Shown: in pieces, positions 61,066-61,756 of the stretch
Numbering within the stretch: the first letter of the stretch is position 1
Layout: each line of letters starts with the position of its first letter
NCBI GenBank assembly: GCA_024403135.1
Contig: JAKSSK010000004.1
Span: forward strand, 1 to 61,756
Direction: 5' to 3'
Length of the DNA stretch: 61,756 nt
Source: Clostridia bacterium
Lineage (GTDB): Bacteria > Bacillota > Clostridia > Peptostreptococcales > Anaerovoracaceae
Made by a program: the position numbers and the translations under genes
The notes under the pieces: model-generated
Told to the model about the DNA's origin: nothing
The model's input: the letters and a program-made list of their open reading frames with translations, nothing else
The model's database searches: none

Positions 61066-61693
61066 AAAAGCAATGCTAGATTTAAGCAAGACTATCGATG
61101 AATTCCTAGAGGTAGAGCAAATCTACAGAGGCGGAATTAAGGAGATAGTTACAAAGCTTGAAATCTTAAACGAGCAATACGAAGTTTTAAATGATCACAG
61201 TTTAATACATAGTTTAGAAAGCAGGGTAAAGGCACCTGAAAGCATTATCGAGAAGCTGGGAAGATACGGCTTCGATATTTCCCTTGAATCGGCTAGGAAA
61301 AACCTTACAGATATTGCAGGAATCAGGGTTGTAACTTGCTTCATCAGCGACATCTACGATCTAGCTGAGCTTCTTTTAAAGCAGGATGACATAACCTTAA
61401 TTACGAAGAAGGACTACGTCAAGGAGCCAAAGGAAAACGGATACAGAAGCCTTCACCTAATAGTTTCTGTACCAGTATTCTTAGCAGATAGAACAGAGCA
61501 TGTCCCTGTAGAGATTCAGATAAGAACCATATCCATGGACTTCTGGGGAAGCTTAGAGCATCTTCTTAGATACAAGAAGGGCAAAGATATTCCTGCGAAG
61601 ATCAACTTCGAGCTGAAGCACTGCGCTGAAATCGGAGATGCACTGGATAAGAGAATGCAAAGAATTTATGAAGAATTAGATAAAATAAAGTAG
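61058..61693 (+). CDS. Small alarmone synthetase (RelQ/YjbM-like)
   Basis: GTP pyrophosphokinase domain protein without the hydrolase and regulatory domains, 211 residues. The ATP site SRVKAPESIIEKLGRYG and the synthetase core TDIAGIRVVTCF, KENGYRSLHLIV and VEIQIRTISMDFWGSLEH are complete. TTG 61058 is preferred because GGGGGTGA stands 5 bases before it; GTG 61049 and ATG 61073 are alternatives. It overlaps the dehydrogenase gene by 8 bases and should make (p)ppGpp under local transcriptional control. Confidence 0.9.
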   Translation: MDRKAMLDLSKTIDEFLEVEQIYRGGIKEIVTKLEILNEQYEVLNDHSLIHSLESRVKAPESIIEKLGRYGFDISLESARKNLTDIAGIRVVTCFISDIYDLAELLLKQDDITLITKKDYVKEPKENGYRSLHLIVSVPVFLADRTEHVPVEIQIRTISMDFWGSLEHLLRYKKGKDIPAKINFELKHCAEIGDALDKRMQRIYEELDKIK

Positions 61694-61706
61694 CGTGTTT
61701 TTTTGA

Positions 61707-61732
61707 TGTGTACCCAGAATCCTGGACACACA
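61707..61732. other. Inverted-repeat sequence at the window edge, possible IS end
   Basis: TGTGT-AC-CCAG-AATC-CTGG-ACACA: outer and inner arms pair with a 2-base bulge. No T-run lies next to it on the appropriate side, so it is not a typical terminator. TGTACCCAGAATCCTGGACA resembles terminal repeats of IS3-type elements, and a transposase gene could begin just outside the window. Confidence 0.3.
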
Positions 61733-61756
61733 AAGTATTAATAATTTAAACTGTGC

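Noticed and set aside
61707..61732. Terminator for the alarmone synthetase gene
   Set aside because: The stem is followed by CAAAG rather than a T-run; the T-run lies before it.

Overview
The window reads as a chromosomal segment of a low-to-mid GC, anaerobic Clostridia-type Firmicute (Eubacteriales/Peptostreptococcales-like). Support: strong AGGAGG ribosome-binding sites, a transketolase split into two polypeptides, acetate kinase, the cdaA-cdaR-glmM-glmS order, FtsEX next to a secreted cell-wall hydrolase, pyrimidine-nucleoside phosphorylase with DeoB, and ZTP and glycine riboswitches. Nearly all of it is housekeeping sequence. No prophage, CRISPR array or complete insertion sequence is visible.

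Layout. 1-6.4 kb: gdhA (3' end cut by the window), a leader with a small upstream ORF before mgtE, a membrane protein, nnrD and split transketolase. 6.5-12.7 kb: a degenerate MinD-like protein, then ftsE-ftsX, a secreted M23 hydrolase, recJ and an S41 protease. 12.7-21.1 kb: a dense string of compact or overlapping genes (YerC-like regulator, MBL-fold protein, recX, tcdA, a 26-residue membrane peptide, WYL regulator, coaB, rmuC, phosphoesterase, deoB, pdp, zinc-ribbon protein). 21.1-28.6 kb: M29 aminopeptidase and lipid kinase divergently arranged, a DapF-like racemase, tRNA-Ser(CGA), a secreted protein, a LysR regulator convergent with a sodium:glycine/alanine symporter under a glycine riboswitch, and a LOG-family enzyme. 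28.7-38.6 kb: cdaA-cdaR-glmM-glmS, ahcY, a YwlG-like gene, ackA and gltX. 38.6-44.9 kb: a palindromic repeat block, an EEP-family protein, dnaE, pfkA and a flavodoxin. 44.9-53.9 kb: ZTP riboswitch and purC-purF-purM-purN-purD-purL. 53.9-61.7 kb: a broken SGNH-hydrolase gene, an amidase-like protein with dinB, a DUF308 protein, two FAD-dependent oxidoreductases and a small alarmone synthetase.

How the genes work together. Several cell-envelope modules sit here: FtsEX with its candidate hydrolase, and c-di-AMP synthesis coupled to UDP-GlcNAc precursor synthesis. Purine synthesis is placed under ZTP control, and glycine uptake under glycine control. Nucleoside salvage is a compact deoB-pdp pair.

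The points most worth a second look are: a 12-A tract read in two frames at the cdaA/cdaR junction, where loss of one A would fuse the two proteins; two promoters placed so that dinB and the racemase gene should give leaderless mRNAs; a PurF with glycine in place of the catalytic cysteine; a hairpin that buries the ribosome-binding site of a MinD-like protein with a defective P-loop; a purF-purL block whose codon use differs from its surroundings; and two very small proteins. Promoter and hairpin calls were made by eye and are unproven.
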